Of a DNA stretch of 64,000 bases, positions 1 through 11,203 are shown piece after piece (the stretch's first letter is position 1; every line of letters begins with the position of its first letter). The notes below the pieces were generated by a model. The model searched no databases and was not told the origin of the DNA. It saw only the letters and a list, made by a program, of their open reading frames with translations. Source of the stretch: Mycobacterium mantenii (GTDB lineage: Bacteria > Actinomycetota > Actinomycetes > Mycobacteriales > Mycobacteriaceae); contig NZ_AP022590.1 of the NCBI RefSeq assembly GCF_010731775.1, forward strand, positions 2,728,001-2,792,000. The letters are read 5' to 3'. Made by a program: the position numbers and the translations under genes.

Positions 1-6
1 CTATAG

Positions 7-22
7 TCGAATGTATGTTCGA
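7..22. promoter_or_regulatory. LexA SOS-box-like palindrome
   Basis: The sequence TCGAAT-GTAT-GTTCGA matches the mycobacterial SOS box TCGAAC-N4-GTTCGA with one mismatch. It overlaps the ATG at 15 of the DUF222/HNH gene. SOS boxes linked to 13E12-family genes are known in M. tuberculosis, so LexA control of this gene is a reasonable inference. Sequence upstream of base 1 is not visible. Confidence 0.65.
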
Positions 23-1535
23 ATCGACTGGGGGTCGCGGGTCTCCGCCCGAGGTGATCACGCGGTTGGACGCGATGTTCGAGCGCCTCTATCCGGCTTC
101 GACGCCGGAGTCGGCGGCCTTGCTGGAACGGATCTGTTCGTGGTCGCGTGCGGAGAACCAGGCGGCCGGTGAGCGACTGGCGGCAATTGGCGAACTCGAT
201 ACGCTGCGGCTGCGCCAGTACGGGGAACGCGAGACCTGGTGGACCGACACGTGGGATTCCATATCCGCAGAGATCGCAGCGGCGCTGGAAATAAGCCACG
301 CGCAGGCGTCGAGTTACCTCAACTACTCGCGCGCCATGCGCAATCGCCTACCAAAAGTGGGCTCCGCGTTGGTTTCCGGTGACATCAGTTATTCGGCGTT
401 CCAGACGATCGTGTTCCGCACCGACTTGATCGACGATGCCGAGGTGATGGCCGCGGTCGATACTGCGCTCGCGTTGAGGGTCCAACGATGGCCGACGATG
501 ACGCGCTCACGACTGGCCGCCGCGGTGGACCGGGTCGTGGCCCGGGCCGACCGCGACGCGGTCCGGCGTCGCCGCGAGCAGCAAGCGAGTCGTGAGTTCT
601 CCATTTGGGACGGGGGCGACGGCCTGTCGGAGGTTCACGCAAGACTGTTCGCCACCGATGCCCACGCCGTGGACGCCCGGCTGAATGCCTTGGCCGGCAC
701 CGTTTGTGAAAGCGACCCGCGAACTCTGCAGCAGCGTCGCGCCGATGCGATGGGGGCGTTGGCGGCCGGAGCCGAAAGTCTGCAGTGCCGCTGCGGGCAG
801 CCGAATTGTTCCGCCGGTGCGAGCCCGGTGCCCGGCCCGGTCGTGATCCACGTAGTGGCCAATCAGTCCACCGTTGACGGCGCCGCGCCAGACCCTGGCG
901 CGATCGTCGGCACCGACGTGCTGATCCCTGCGGAGTTGGTTGCGCAGCTTGCCGACTCGTCGCGACTGCGACCGCTGGTGCATCCCGGGATAGCATCGCC
1001 TGAGCGCGGGTATGTCCCTTCGCAGACGCTGGCCGACTTCGTGCGCTGCCGCGACTTAACCTGCCGCTTCCCCGGCTGTGACTGCCCCGCCACCGAAGCC
1101 GATCTCGACCACACGATTCCCCACTCTCAGGGCGGCCCGACGCACGCATCCAACCTGAAATGTCTTTGTCGCCAACATCATCTGATCAAAACCTTCTGGG
1201 GATGGCAGGATCAGCAGCTGGCCAACGGAACGGTGATCTGGCGCTCCCCGTCGGGGGACACCTACGTGACCACGCCGGGCAGTGCGCTGTTGTTTCCGTC
1301 CTTATGCGCACCAACTGGTGAGATAGCCCAGCCGCGCCAGCGCGATCGCGTTACCGATCGGACCGCCATGATGCCCAGGCGGCGGCGCACCCGCGCCGAG
1401 AACCGCGCGAAGTACATTGCCGACGAGCGCCGGCATAACCGCGCAGTACGTCAAGCCCGCCAATCCGCACAGCACGCCGCGTCACCCGGCCCCGCCCCAC
1501 CGGGCGACGGCGATGACGACCCGCCGCCATTCTGA
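15..1535 (+). CDS. DUF222 / HNH endonuclease domain protein (13E12 repeat family)
   Basis: This 506-residue protein has the DUF222 region over roughly residues 30-330 and a C-terminal HNH nuclease motif at about residues 343-395: a Cys pair around RFPGC, then DHTIPHSQGG, then LCRQHH. The Cys and His residues expected to bind zinc and metal are all present, so the nuclease domain looks intact. The tail is rich in Arg, Pro and Asp. Members of this family occur in many dispersed copies in mycobacterial genomes, and their role is unproven. An SOS-like palindrome covers the start codon, which suggests DNA-damage induction. The next gene downstream is a broken SRPBCC gene. Confidence 0.9.
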   Translation: MFESTGGRGSPPEVITRLDAMFERLYPASTPESAALLERICSWSRAENQAAGERLAAIGELDTLRLRQYGERETWWTDTWDSISAEIAAALEISHAQASSYLNYSRAMRNRLPKVGSALVSGDISYSAFQTIVFRTDLIDDAEVMAAVDTALALRVQRWPTMTRSRLAAAVDRVVARADRDAVRRRREQQASREFSIWDGGDGLSEVHARLFATDAHAVDARLNALAGTVCESDPRTLQQRRADAMGALAAGAESLQCRCGQPNCSAGASPVPGPVVIHVVANQSTVDGAAPDPGAIVGTDVLIPAELVAQLADSSRLRPLVHPGIASPERGYVPSQTLADFVRCRDLTCRFPGCDCPATEADLDHTIPHSQGGPTHASNLKCLCRQHHLIKTFWGWQDQQLANGTVIWRSPSGDTYVTTPGSALLFPSLCAPTGEIAQPRQRDRVTDRTAMMPRRRRTRAENRAKYIADERRHNRAVRQARQSAQHAASPGPAPPGDGDDDPPPF

Positions 1536-1594
1536 GCGAGGGATTCGCCCGAATCACCGCGTGGAGCCGGGCTCCTGTATTACGTTTCGGCAGC

Positions 1595-2047
1595 ATGAGT
1601 AGGTCCTTGTCACGCCGGGCCGAACAGCTGTCGACCGCGAAACCTGTAGCGGTATGCGACGTACTCATGGATGTCGAGCGTTGGTCAGATTTCCTGCCAA
1701 CAGTGTCCGCCGCATCATGGGAACGGCCCGGAGAGCCCGACACCGAGAGGGGTGGCATCAGGTGAATGCGCATCGGACACAGCGTGATTCGCGACACGAT
1801 CGTCGATGGAACGCGACCATGTCATCAGGCCTATGTCGCATCACTTCCTTGGTATATGGGGCTGAAGGATTACCGGGGCGATATCCGCATCGAAGATCAC
1901 CCGAACGGGTGCCGCATCATATGGACCGTGAGGTGCACACCGCGCATCCCCGGCTTCGGAAATTTCATGCAGTCCAGGATTGGCGCGTCCTATGCGCGCC
2001 TGGCCGAGGCCCTGGCCCACGAGGCAGAGCGCGCACCCCGCGAGTGA
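1595..2047 (+). pseudogene. SRPBCC (START-like) family protein, interrupted by in-frame TGA
   Basis: One frame runs from the ATG at 1595 to the stop at 2047 and would encode about 150 residues, but a TGA at 1763-1765 splits it. The first part contains DVLMDVERWSDFLP, typical of the SRPBCC N-terminus. The second part, which begins with an ATG directly after the stop, contains WYMGLKDYRGDIRIEDHP and CRIIWTVRC, typical of the C-terminal half. The break is most simply a CGA to TGA change in one codon. Polyketide-cyclase-like SRPBCC proteins bind hydrophobic ligands. Reinitiation at 1766 could still make a 93-residue fragment, but it would lack the first strands and helix. Confidence 0.75.
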
Positions 2048-2069
2048 AATTGGCCCTTCCCAGTTACTT

Positions 2070-2350
2070 TCATGGGCAAGGGAAGCCAGGCGCGGGCGCA
2101 GGCACTTGGGACTGATCAACTTCGACGAAGTTGTAGACCGGGCCCGACGGACCGCGAACAACGGTAACGGCGAACCAATGGCACACGCTCATGTCGGTTC
2201 CCGCCGGAACCGGAACGGTGTACTGCCAATGCCCTGGGCAATAGTGCCAATAGGACGGGTCGGCCCGAGCGGGTGCGGCCAGACCAAAGCCAGGATCGCT
2301 ACACCGCCCAACCCCAGCATGCGGGGGGCGATGATCCGATTGGTTGCCAT
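2070..2350 (-). pseudogene. Small secreted protein, frameshifted in its signal peptide
   Basis: An ATG at 2350, preceded by an AGAAAGGG ribosome site, opens a signal-peptide-like start (MATNRIIAPRMLGLGG, then VAILAL). Near 2278-2288 the frame is lost. The continuation in the shifted frame reads LAAPARADPSYWHYCPG and later VCHWFAVTVVRGPSG, with a stop at 2070-2072. That is a signal-peptidase site (ARA before D) followed by a small mature domain with three Cys, a common mycobacterial secreted type. Inserting one G in the codon after ALA-Leu restores a single reading frame, and the 281-bp length is 3n+2 as expected for a one-base deletion. As read, the start frame ends in an unrelated short tail. 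Confidence 0.7.
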
Positions 2351-2537
2351 GACGGGTTTCCCTTTCTGCCCGCCCCGCCTCGGGCGGTGTACTCCTGACA
2401 AGGACACAAGGGCCATTCCGCTATCAATCCCAACAAGCGCATAGCTCGGCCGGCACCGTCTTGTCACAGCCGGTGGTGACGCGCGGTAACCTCATTCTCA
2501 TAGCGCGCAGCGCCCTATGGAAGAGGACCAATCGCTC

Positions 2538-3569
2538 ATGGCCGACCCCAGCGACGACGTTGAGATACCGCGCGGCGACCGGTTCATCAAGACCGCCGTG
2601 GCGATACTGGGCGAAACGGGACGCACCGACTTCACCGTGCAAGAGGTGGTCGCCCGCTCGAAGACGTCGCTGCGGGCTTTCTACCAACACTTCAGCAGCA
2701 AGGACGAGCTACTGCTGGCGCTGTTCGATCGAACCATCGCCCAATCGGTGCAGACGTGGCGCGCCGAAACCACTGGCCTGGACAGCACCTCGGCACTGAA
2801 ATTGCTCATCGACCGACTCAGCCAGCAACCGGAGTCGAGCACCCAGCACAGCCTCAACCGCGCGTTGACCCTCTACAACCAGCACCTGGCCGAGACCCGG
2901 CCCCGCGAATACGCCCGGGTGCTCTCTCCCCTGCACGGCCTGATCCGCGACATCGTCGGTCAGGGCATCACCGAGGGCGTCTTCAACCCCGGATTGGACG
3001 TCGGCGCGTCGGCCGCCATCGTGATGCAGACGGTGATGGGTGCGCAGCGATTGCATTGGCTGGGCTCGGAATTGAACGGAACACCGGTCGATGACGGCCA
3101 GCTCTATGACTTCTGCAGCCGCGCCCTGGGCATCCGCGACACCGACGAGGAATCGGCCGCCCCGTCGCTGGGCGAGCTGTTCAGTCAGATCGGCATGCGC
3201 CCGAGCATCCGCAACGGCGAATTCGCCATGACCATGCCGGTCAGTCCCGCGGTCGTCAACACCTCGGGCGCGTTACAGGGCGGCCTGATCGCCACGCTCG
3301 TCGATGTGGCGGGCGGACAATTCGGGCTGAGCTACCTGCAGCCGGGCACCACGATGACCACCGCCGATCTGTTCATCCGCTACCTGCGACCGATCCGGCA
3401 GGGCGTGGCGTTCGCAGTGCCCCGGATGTTGCGCTCCGGTCGGCGAGCGATGGTCATGCAAATCGACATCTACGGTGACTGCGACGACGAGCTGTTGGCG
3501 ACGGCGACCGTCAATTTCGCCGTGATCGAGGGGGCCACACCCAAGCTGCCGAGCTGGCCGGACGCCTGA
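2538..3569 (+). CDS. TetR-type DNA-binding domain fused to a PaaI-like hotdog domain
   Basis: The 343-residue protein starts with a TetR helix-turn-helix (about residues 15-60; FTVQEVVARSKTSLRAFYQHF) and a TetR-like helical region. From about residue 210 it continues into a hotdog thioesterase-like domain (ALQGGLIATLVDVAGG, then TADLFIRYLRPI). The start at 2538 is preferred over the ATG at 2517 because AAGAGGA lies 10 bases before it. The hotdog domain could sense or hydrolyse an acyl-CoA, making this a single-chain acyl-CoA-responsive regulator; that is inference. The canonical HGG of many PaaI proteins is QGG here. It lies upstream of an amidohydrolase gene whose promoter carries an inverted repeat. 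Confidence 0.85.
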   Translation: MADPSDDVEIPRGDRFIKTAVAILGETGRTDFTVQEVVARSKTSLRAFYQHFSSKDELLLALFDRTIAQSVQTWRAETTGLDSTSALKLLIDRLSQQPESSTQHSLNRALTLYNQHLAETRPREYARVLSPLHGLIRDIVGQGITEGVFNPGLDVGASAAIVMQTVMGAQRLHWLGSELNGTPVDDGQLYDFCSRALGIRDTDEESAAPSLGELFSQIGMRPSIRNGEFAMTMPVSPAVVNTSGALQGGLIATLVDVAGGQFGLSYLQPGTTMTTADLFIRYLRPIRQGVAFAVPRMLRSGRRAMVMQIDIYGDCDDELLATATVNFAVIEGATPKLPSWPDA

Positions 3570-3583
3570 GCCGACGACGGCGA

Positions 3584-3635
3584 GCGTCACGCCAGCGTGG
3601 CAGCCGCCATCGAACGTCACGCCAGCGTGACGTTC
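3584..3635. repeat. Two tandem related palindromes, possible terminator
   Basis: A perfect 11-bp inverted repeat (GAACGTCACGC, CA, GCGTGACGTTC) lies at 3612-3635. A shorter copy of the same core (CGTCACGCCAGCGTG) lies just upstream at 3585-3599. Both fall within 70 bases after the TetR-hotdog stop codon. No U-tract follows, so if this is a terminator it is of the mycobacterial stem-only kind. It could equally be a protein-binding site for the downstream promoter. Confidence 0.5.
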
Positions 3636-3680
3636 AGCGCGACCGAGCCGGTTGAGGGCGCTACACGCGACCGGACCAAA

Positions 3681-3699
3681 GTGGTAACGTCATTACCAC
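3681..3699. promoter_or_regulatory. Inverted repeat upstream of amidohydrolase, candidate operator
   Basis: GTGGTAA-CGTCA-TTACCAC is a perfect 7-bp inverted repeat with a 5-bp spacer, 36 bases before the amidohydrolase ATG. Size and position suit a TetR-type operator. The TetR-hotdog protein encoded just upstream is the obvious candidate binder, but no binding information can be read from the sequence. Confidence 0.5.
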
Positions 3700-3734
3700 A
3701 CAGTGAGAATCAGGACTTCTGCAAGGAGATCGCC

Positions 3735-4940
3735 ATGCCCTCTCGCGAACTTTCCTTCCCCGTGTTCGACGCCGACAACCACATGTACGAGCCGCAGGAA
3801 GCGCTGACCAAGTACCTCCCGGAGAAGCGCAAGAACGTCATCGACTACGTGCAGGTTCGCGGTCGCACCAAGATCGTCGTGCGCGGCCACATCAGCGAGT
3901 ACATCCCCAACCCGACCTTCGAGAAGGTCGCCAAGCCGGGCGCCCAGGAGGACTACTTCCGCAACGGCGCGCAGGGCAAGACCTACCGCGAGATCCTCGG
4001 CGAGCCGATGAAGTCCATCCCCGCGTTCCGCGAACCGGGCGCGCGGCTTGAGGTCATGGATGAGCTCGGCATCGACTACGCCCTGATGTTCCCGACCCTG
4101 GCCAGCCTCGTCGAGGAGCGGATGAAGGACGACCCGGAGATGACCCACGACGTCATCCACGCGCTCAACGAGTGGATGCACGAGCAGTGGACGTTCAACT
4201 ACCAGGACCGCATCTTCGCCACCCCGGTGATCACGCTGCCGATCGTCGACCGCGCACTGGAAGAGCTCCGGTGGTGCCTCGAGCGCGGCGCCCGCACCGT
4301 GCTGGTTCGCCCGGCGCCGGTGCCCGGCTTCAAGGGCAGCCGATCCTTTGGGCTCGAGGAGTTCGACCCGTTCTGGCAGGCCTGCATCAAGGCCGAGATC
4401 CCGGTCTCGATGCACGCCTCGGACAGCGGTTACTCCGAATTCGCGAACGTGTGGGAGCCCGGCGACGAGTTCCTGCCGTTCAAGCCGACCGCTTTCCGCA
4501 GCTTCGCGATGGGCCACCGGCCGATCCTGGACGCCATGGGTGCGCTGGTGTGCCACGGCGCACTGTCACGCAACCCCGAGCTGCGGATCCTGTCGATCGA
4601 AAATGGCGCCGACTGGGTGCCGGACCTGTTCAAAGGCCTCAAAGGCGTCTACAAGAAGATGCCCCAAGCATTCCTCGAGGACCCGATCGAGGCGTTCAAG
4701 CGGTGCGTGTACATCACCCCGTTCTGGGAGGACCGGTTCACCGAGATCGTCAACATGGTGGGCACCGACCGGGTGCTGTTCGGCTCCGACTGGCCGCACC
4801 CCGAGGGCCTGAAGGACCCCATCTCCTTCGTCGACGAGCTGAGCGACTTCTCCGAAGAGGACATCGCCAAGATCATGGGCGGCAACCTGATGAAGCTCAT
4901 GAAGGTTTCCGCGCCGGCCAAAAAGCCGGTCTCGGCCTGA
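3735..4940 (+). CDS. Amidohydrolase family protein (Amidohydro_2, ACMSD-like TIM barrel)
   Basis: The 401-residue product shows the family's metal-site landmarks: DADNHMYEP near the N-terminus, HASDSGY in the middle, SIENG, and FGSDWPHPEG near the C-terminus. AAGGAG lies 6-12 bases before the ATG. This branch includes decarboxylases and hydrolases of CoA- or ring-derived acids (ACMSD-like). It is a paralogue of the product at 41712-42914, with the same layout of motifs. It stands alone behind a candidate operator at 3681-3699. The substrate is unknown; a role in ring-cleavage or decarboxylation within hydrophobic-acid catabolism is inferred from neighbours across the window. Confidence 0.85.
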   Translation: MPSRELSFPVFDADNHMYEPQEALTKYLPEKRKNVIDYVQVRGRTKIVVRGHISEYIPNPTFEKVAKPGAQEDYFRNGAQGKTYREILGEPMKSIPAFREPGARLEVMDELGIDYALMFPTLASLVEERMKDDPEMTHDVIHALNEWMHEQWTFNYQDRIFATPVITLPIVDRALEELRWCLERGARTVLVRPAPVPGFKGSRSFGLEEFDPFWQACIKAEIPVSMHASDSGYSEFANVWEPGDEFLPFKPTAFRSFAMGHRPILDAMGALVCHGALSRNPELRILSIENGADWVPDLFKGLKGVYKKMPQAFLEDPIEAFKRCVYITPFWEDRFTEIVNMVGTDRVLFGSDWPHPEGLKDPISFVDELSDFSEEDIAKIMGGNLMKLMKVSAPAKKPVSA

Positions 4941-5081
4941 CCCCGGCCTGACCCGCCGGATGGGTGTAGCCGGACGGCCGGAGGGTACTCGTCGGCATAA
5001 CCGTCGACGGCTTCGCGCGCGATCACACGTCCGTGCGCCCATCGCGTCGACGAGTCTCCGGCGGATGGAGGGCAGACGAGC

Positions 5082-5450
5082 GTGGCACCGCACGACGGGA
5101 CCCCGGTCAGCATCGATGACGACGTCGCATTTGTCACCGAGCAGATCGAAGCGCTGCGACAACTCGGACAGCGTGACGACGTCGACGACGAAGAGATCTA
5201 TGACCTCAGCATCAGGTGGGGTACCGCGCTTGCGGGACGGCTACCCCGGGTGGCGCATTACAGTTCGCTGGGCCGCCTCGCTGACGACGATCAGCGCCGG
5301 TTTCAGTCGCTGTGCGATCAGCTACGCGAATTGTCCCCTCTGATAGACCGTTTCGACCTGGCCCGGCCGCAGCTTCCGGGCTCCACGGACGGTCAGGCTA
5401 GCGGTGGGCGTCAGGCCCGGAAGCGCCCGAGTCGGTTCCTGCGTAGGTGA
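5082..5450 (+). CDS. Hypothetical protein
   Basis: This is a 122-residue acidic, helical protein with a GTG start and a GGAGGG ribosome site about 10 bases upstream. It has no membrane segment or signal peptide. The last 15 residues are Arg- and Lys-rich (ARKRPSRFLRR). The 3' end overlaps the convergent zinc-ribbon-like gene by 53 bases. I do not recognise a family. Confidence 0.6.
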   Translation: MAPHDGTPVSIDDDVAFVTEQIEALRQLGQRDDVDDEEIYDLSIRWGTALAGRLPRVAHYSSLGRLADDDQRRFQSLCDQLRELSPLIDRFDLARPQLPGSTDGQASGGRQARKRPSRFLRR

Positions 5451-5721
5451 GAAACTCGTTGTCGCGCAACCTGATCGCGGTTCGCGGCTTGGAACAGCTC
5501 GGATTGCGGCAAGTCAGCGCGACCATGTAGGCATCGGCCTCCTCGTTCAAAAACAGGAAGCCGAGGTAGAGGGCGTCGCCTACGGCGAAATCGGTTGCGC
5601 CGCAGGCTTCACAATGGCCGCCCTTCGCCGCGACCTGTTCGAGAACGCGATGGCGGGCCACCGTCTCCAAGCTGATCAGCTCGGGGCGTACCCTCACCCC
5701 GTCGGTCGCTGTTTCGGCCAT
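5398..5721 (-). CDS. Small Cys-rich protein, putative zinc ribbon
   Basis: The 107-residue product has CEACGATDF at about residue 38 and CRNPSCSKP further on, a four-Cys arrangement that resembles a zinc or iron ribbon. Its ATG at 5721 begins one base after the stop of the cytochrome b561/molybdopterin gene, so the two are translationally coupled. It is probably an accessory or partner of that redox enzyme. Family not recognised. Confidence 0.65.
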   Translation of the reverse strand: MAETATDGVRVRPELISLETVARHRVLEQVAAKGGHCEACGATDFAVGDALYLGFLFLNEEADAYMVALTCRNPSCSKPRTAIRLRDNEFLTYAGTDSGASGPDAHR

Positions 5722-5722
5722 C

Positions 5723-7213
5723 TCAGATCTCCACGTCCTTGTCGTAGTAGACGCGATCCTCGCGCCAGCCGCCCGTACCCATGCCGATCCCGGCGTAGTC
5801 CTCGACGAATTCGATCTGGTTGATCCACTTGGCCATCTTGAAACCCACCTGGGTTTCCACCCGCAGGCGCAAGGGCGCACCGTGTTGGATCGGCAACGGC
5901 GCGCCGTTCATTTCATAGGCCAGCAGGGTCTGCGGCTTGTCGGCGAATTCGAGGTCCAGCACCTCATAAAACTGGCCGCCGCCGTGCGATGCCGGCTCGT
6001 CGGTGCTGTTGTCCTGCATGGTCAAAAAGCAGATGTACCGCGCCTGCGGCAGCGGCCGCACCAGGTCCACCAGCTGATGCAGATGAACCCCGGTCCATTC
6101 GCCGATGCTGGTCCAGCCCTGCACGCAATTGTGCATCACACATTGCGTTTCGGACTCGGCCAGCGCGCGCAGCGCACCGAGGTCCAGGGTCACCGGGTTC
6201 TCCACCAGGCCGCCGACCCGAAGTCGCCAGTCCACGAAGTTGTGCACCGCCATCACCTTGTATTCCGTGCTGGTGGGCGGCTTTCCGTTGATGCGGTGCT
6301 GCTTGGAAATCTTGTGCGCGGGATAGTTCTGCCGTGAGTTCAGTGGCCGCAGCAGCAGTAGTCGGGCCGCGGTGACCACCGCCCCCAGCACGCGCTGCAC
6401 CGACCGTGGGTTGCGCAGACTCCAGATCGTCGCCGCGACATGGACGGCGATGATCGCCGCGATGATCAGAAGGGAGATCGCGGTCGCCCAGTGCGTGTTA
6501 CGGACGGCGCCGAAAATCATTGCCGCGGTTAGCCTGCCCCAGCCCCAGAAGAAAATCATCGATAGATGAATCACGATGAAGGCCAGAAATGCGATCAGCC
6601 CCAGGAAATGCAGGCTTCGGGCCCATTGCCGACCGCCCCACATTTGCACGTACCACGGGAACCGCGCCTCGATCGCCGGGGACTGAGCGGCTCCGGTCAG
6701 GATCTGGAACGGCGCCAGGACGAAGATGACCCCGGCATAGGTCAGCTTCTGCATGGCGTCCAGCGGCTCACCTGGCAACACCGGCGGCAAGTTGAACGTC
6801 AGGTAGGTGACGATGTCGTCCCACGCTTCGGGGAAGATCGACCAGGAAGCCGGCCAGTACCGGTGCCATTGGCCGGTGGCGAACAACAGGATGTAGTACG
6901 ACAGGCCCAGCAGAATCCAGCCGATGACCACAAAGAAGTGCCAGTGACGGCCCACACCCAGCTGCGCGCGCCCGGGCAGCGAAATGAACGGGCTGTAGTC
7001 CTCTTCTTCGTCGAGGGTGTCGTAGAGCCTGTCCCGCGGCATCACCTTTCGGGTGAAGCGTGCCCACTCCGTGCCCGGCTTGCTGTCGTCGTTCCAGTAC
7101 AACTTTGGGTGGGTGGCCAAAATCTCGATACCACTGCGCAGAATCAGCGTCACAAACAAGACGTTCAGCCAATGATCGACGCGCAGCCATACCGGATAAT
7201 CCAACGTCGTCAT
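5723..7213 (-). CDS. Cytochrome b561 domain fused to sulfite-oxidase-type molybdopterin domain
   Basis: The 496-residue protein has about five membrane segments in the first 265 residues (near 15-32, 90-113, 157-176, 200-225, 241-264). Several His suit b-type haem binding (H14, H35, H90, H92, H202, H216). The C-terminal half (about 320-490) is an oxidoreductase molybdopterin-binding domain; C363 in MHNCVQGW is the expected Mo ligand, followed by LTMQDNSTDEP. The layout resembles a one-chain version of the MsrP(YedY)/MsrQ(YedZ) pair. No Tat signal is visible. It sits in a minus-strand operon between a four-helix membrane protein (12 bases upstream) and a Cys-rich protein. Substrate unknown. 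Confidence 0.85.
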   Translation of the reverse strand: MTTLDYPVWLRVDHWLNVLFVTLILRSGIEILATHPKLYWNDDSKPGTEWARFTRKVMPRDRLYDTLDEEEDYSPFISLPGRAQLGVGRHWHFFVVIGWILLGLSYYILLFATGQWHRYWPASWSIFPEAWDDIVTYLTFNLPPVLPGEPLDAMQKLTYAGVIFVLAPFQILTGAAQSPAIEARFPWYVQMWGGRQWARSLHFLGLIAFLAFIVIHLSMIFFWGWGRLTAAMIFGAVRNTHWATAISLLIIAAIIAVHVAATIWSLRNPRSVQRVLGAVVTAARLLLLRPLNSRQNYPAHKISKQHRINGKPPTSTEYKVMAVHNFVDWRLRVGGLVENPVTLDLGALRALAESETQCVMHNCVQGWTSIGEWTGVHLHQLVDLVRPLPQARYICFLTMQDNSTDEPASHGGGQFYEVLDLEFADKPQTLLAYEMNGAPLPIQHGAPLRLRVETQVGFKMAKWINQIEFVEDYAGIGMGTGGWREDRVYYDKDVEI

Positions 7214-7225
7214 GCCCGGGCTCCG

Positions 7226-7750
7226 TCAGTCATACCACTGCTGCCGTTGCGGGTAGGCGACGTTGATGCCCGACAACACGGTCGTATGCACGGCGATGAA
7301 CGCTGCCGCGCTAGCCATTCCCAATGTTCCGGGCGCGAAGTCCCATCGGGCGGTCACCGTGGCGAGCCCGGGCAGACTGACCCACCGAGTGACCAGATAC
7401 ACGCCGAGAAAAGCCACGCAGACCAAACTGCCGAGAAACCAGCCAGCCTGGGGCACAGACGGTTTGATGCCGACCAGCATCGCGCTCGCTGCGATCAGAC
7501 ACGCGGCCGCCAGCACCAGCACGTAGGCAACGAAGTACCGGGGCGGGTCAGGCTCGGCGGTCAGCGTGTAGACGTGCACCGCCACCAGACCGGTCAGCAG
7601 CGCCCCGCCCAGCGCGGTCACCGTGCGCGGCAGGTTGAACGCCACCCAGCCGTTCAGGGTGAGCGCCGGCGACGACAGGAGGCGCCGCCAGAACCCCGTC
7701 GCGTGTCGTGCCACAAGATCGGCCACGATTGCGTGGTACCCGCCGCGCAC
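7226..7750 (-). CDS. Four-helix membrane protein of the molybdopterin redox operon
   Basis: The 174-residue product has four hydrophobic segments (about residues 40-62, 73-95, 101-122, 140-163) and few charged residues between them. Its stop lies 12 bases before the b561-molybdopterin gene, so they should be co-transcribed. It is probably a membrane partner, but I recognise no family. The start at 7750 is the first Met of the frame; an internal start is possible. Confidence 0.65.
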   Translation of the reverse strand: MRGGYHAIVADLVARHATGFWRRLLSSPALTLNGWVAFNLPRTVTALGGALLTGLVAVHVYTLTAEPDPPRYFVAYVLVLAAACLIAASAMLVGIKPSVPQAGWFLGSLVCVAFLGVYLVTRWVSLPGLATVTARWDFAPGTLGMASAAAFIAVHTTVLSGINVAYPQRQQWYD

Positions 7751-7909
7751 ATCCGCAAACGGGCCGCTGTGGGGTTAGCTGACCCCGCTTTTCGCCGCCG
7801 TCAATCGCATTTCTCCGCGAATTCGGCGACACCAATCCGACGGGTACCAAACCATTGCAATGCGTATGCCGGATTGATTGCTAATGTGAACATCTACGTG
7901 TGCAATTAG

Positions 7910-11193
<3,284 letters not shown>

Positions 11194-11203
11194 CTGGTGT
11201 TCT

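Noticed and set aside
6566..7909. Plus-strand frame of 447 residues opposite the molybdopterin operon
   Set aside because: It is rich in His, Gln and Arg without any motif, and lies opposite a clear b561/Mo enzyme and a membrane protein.
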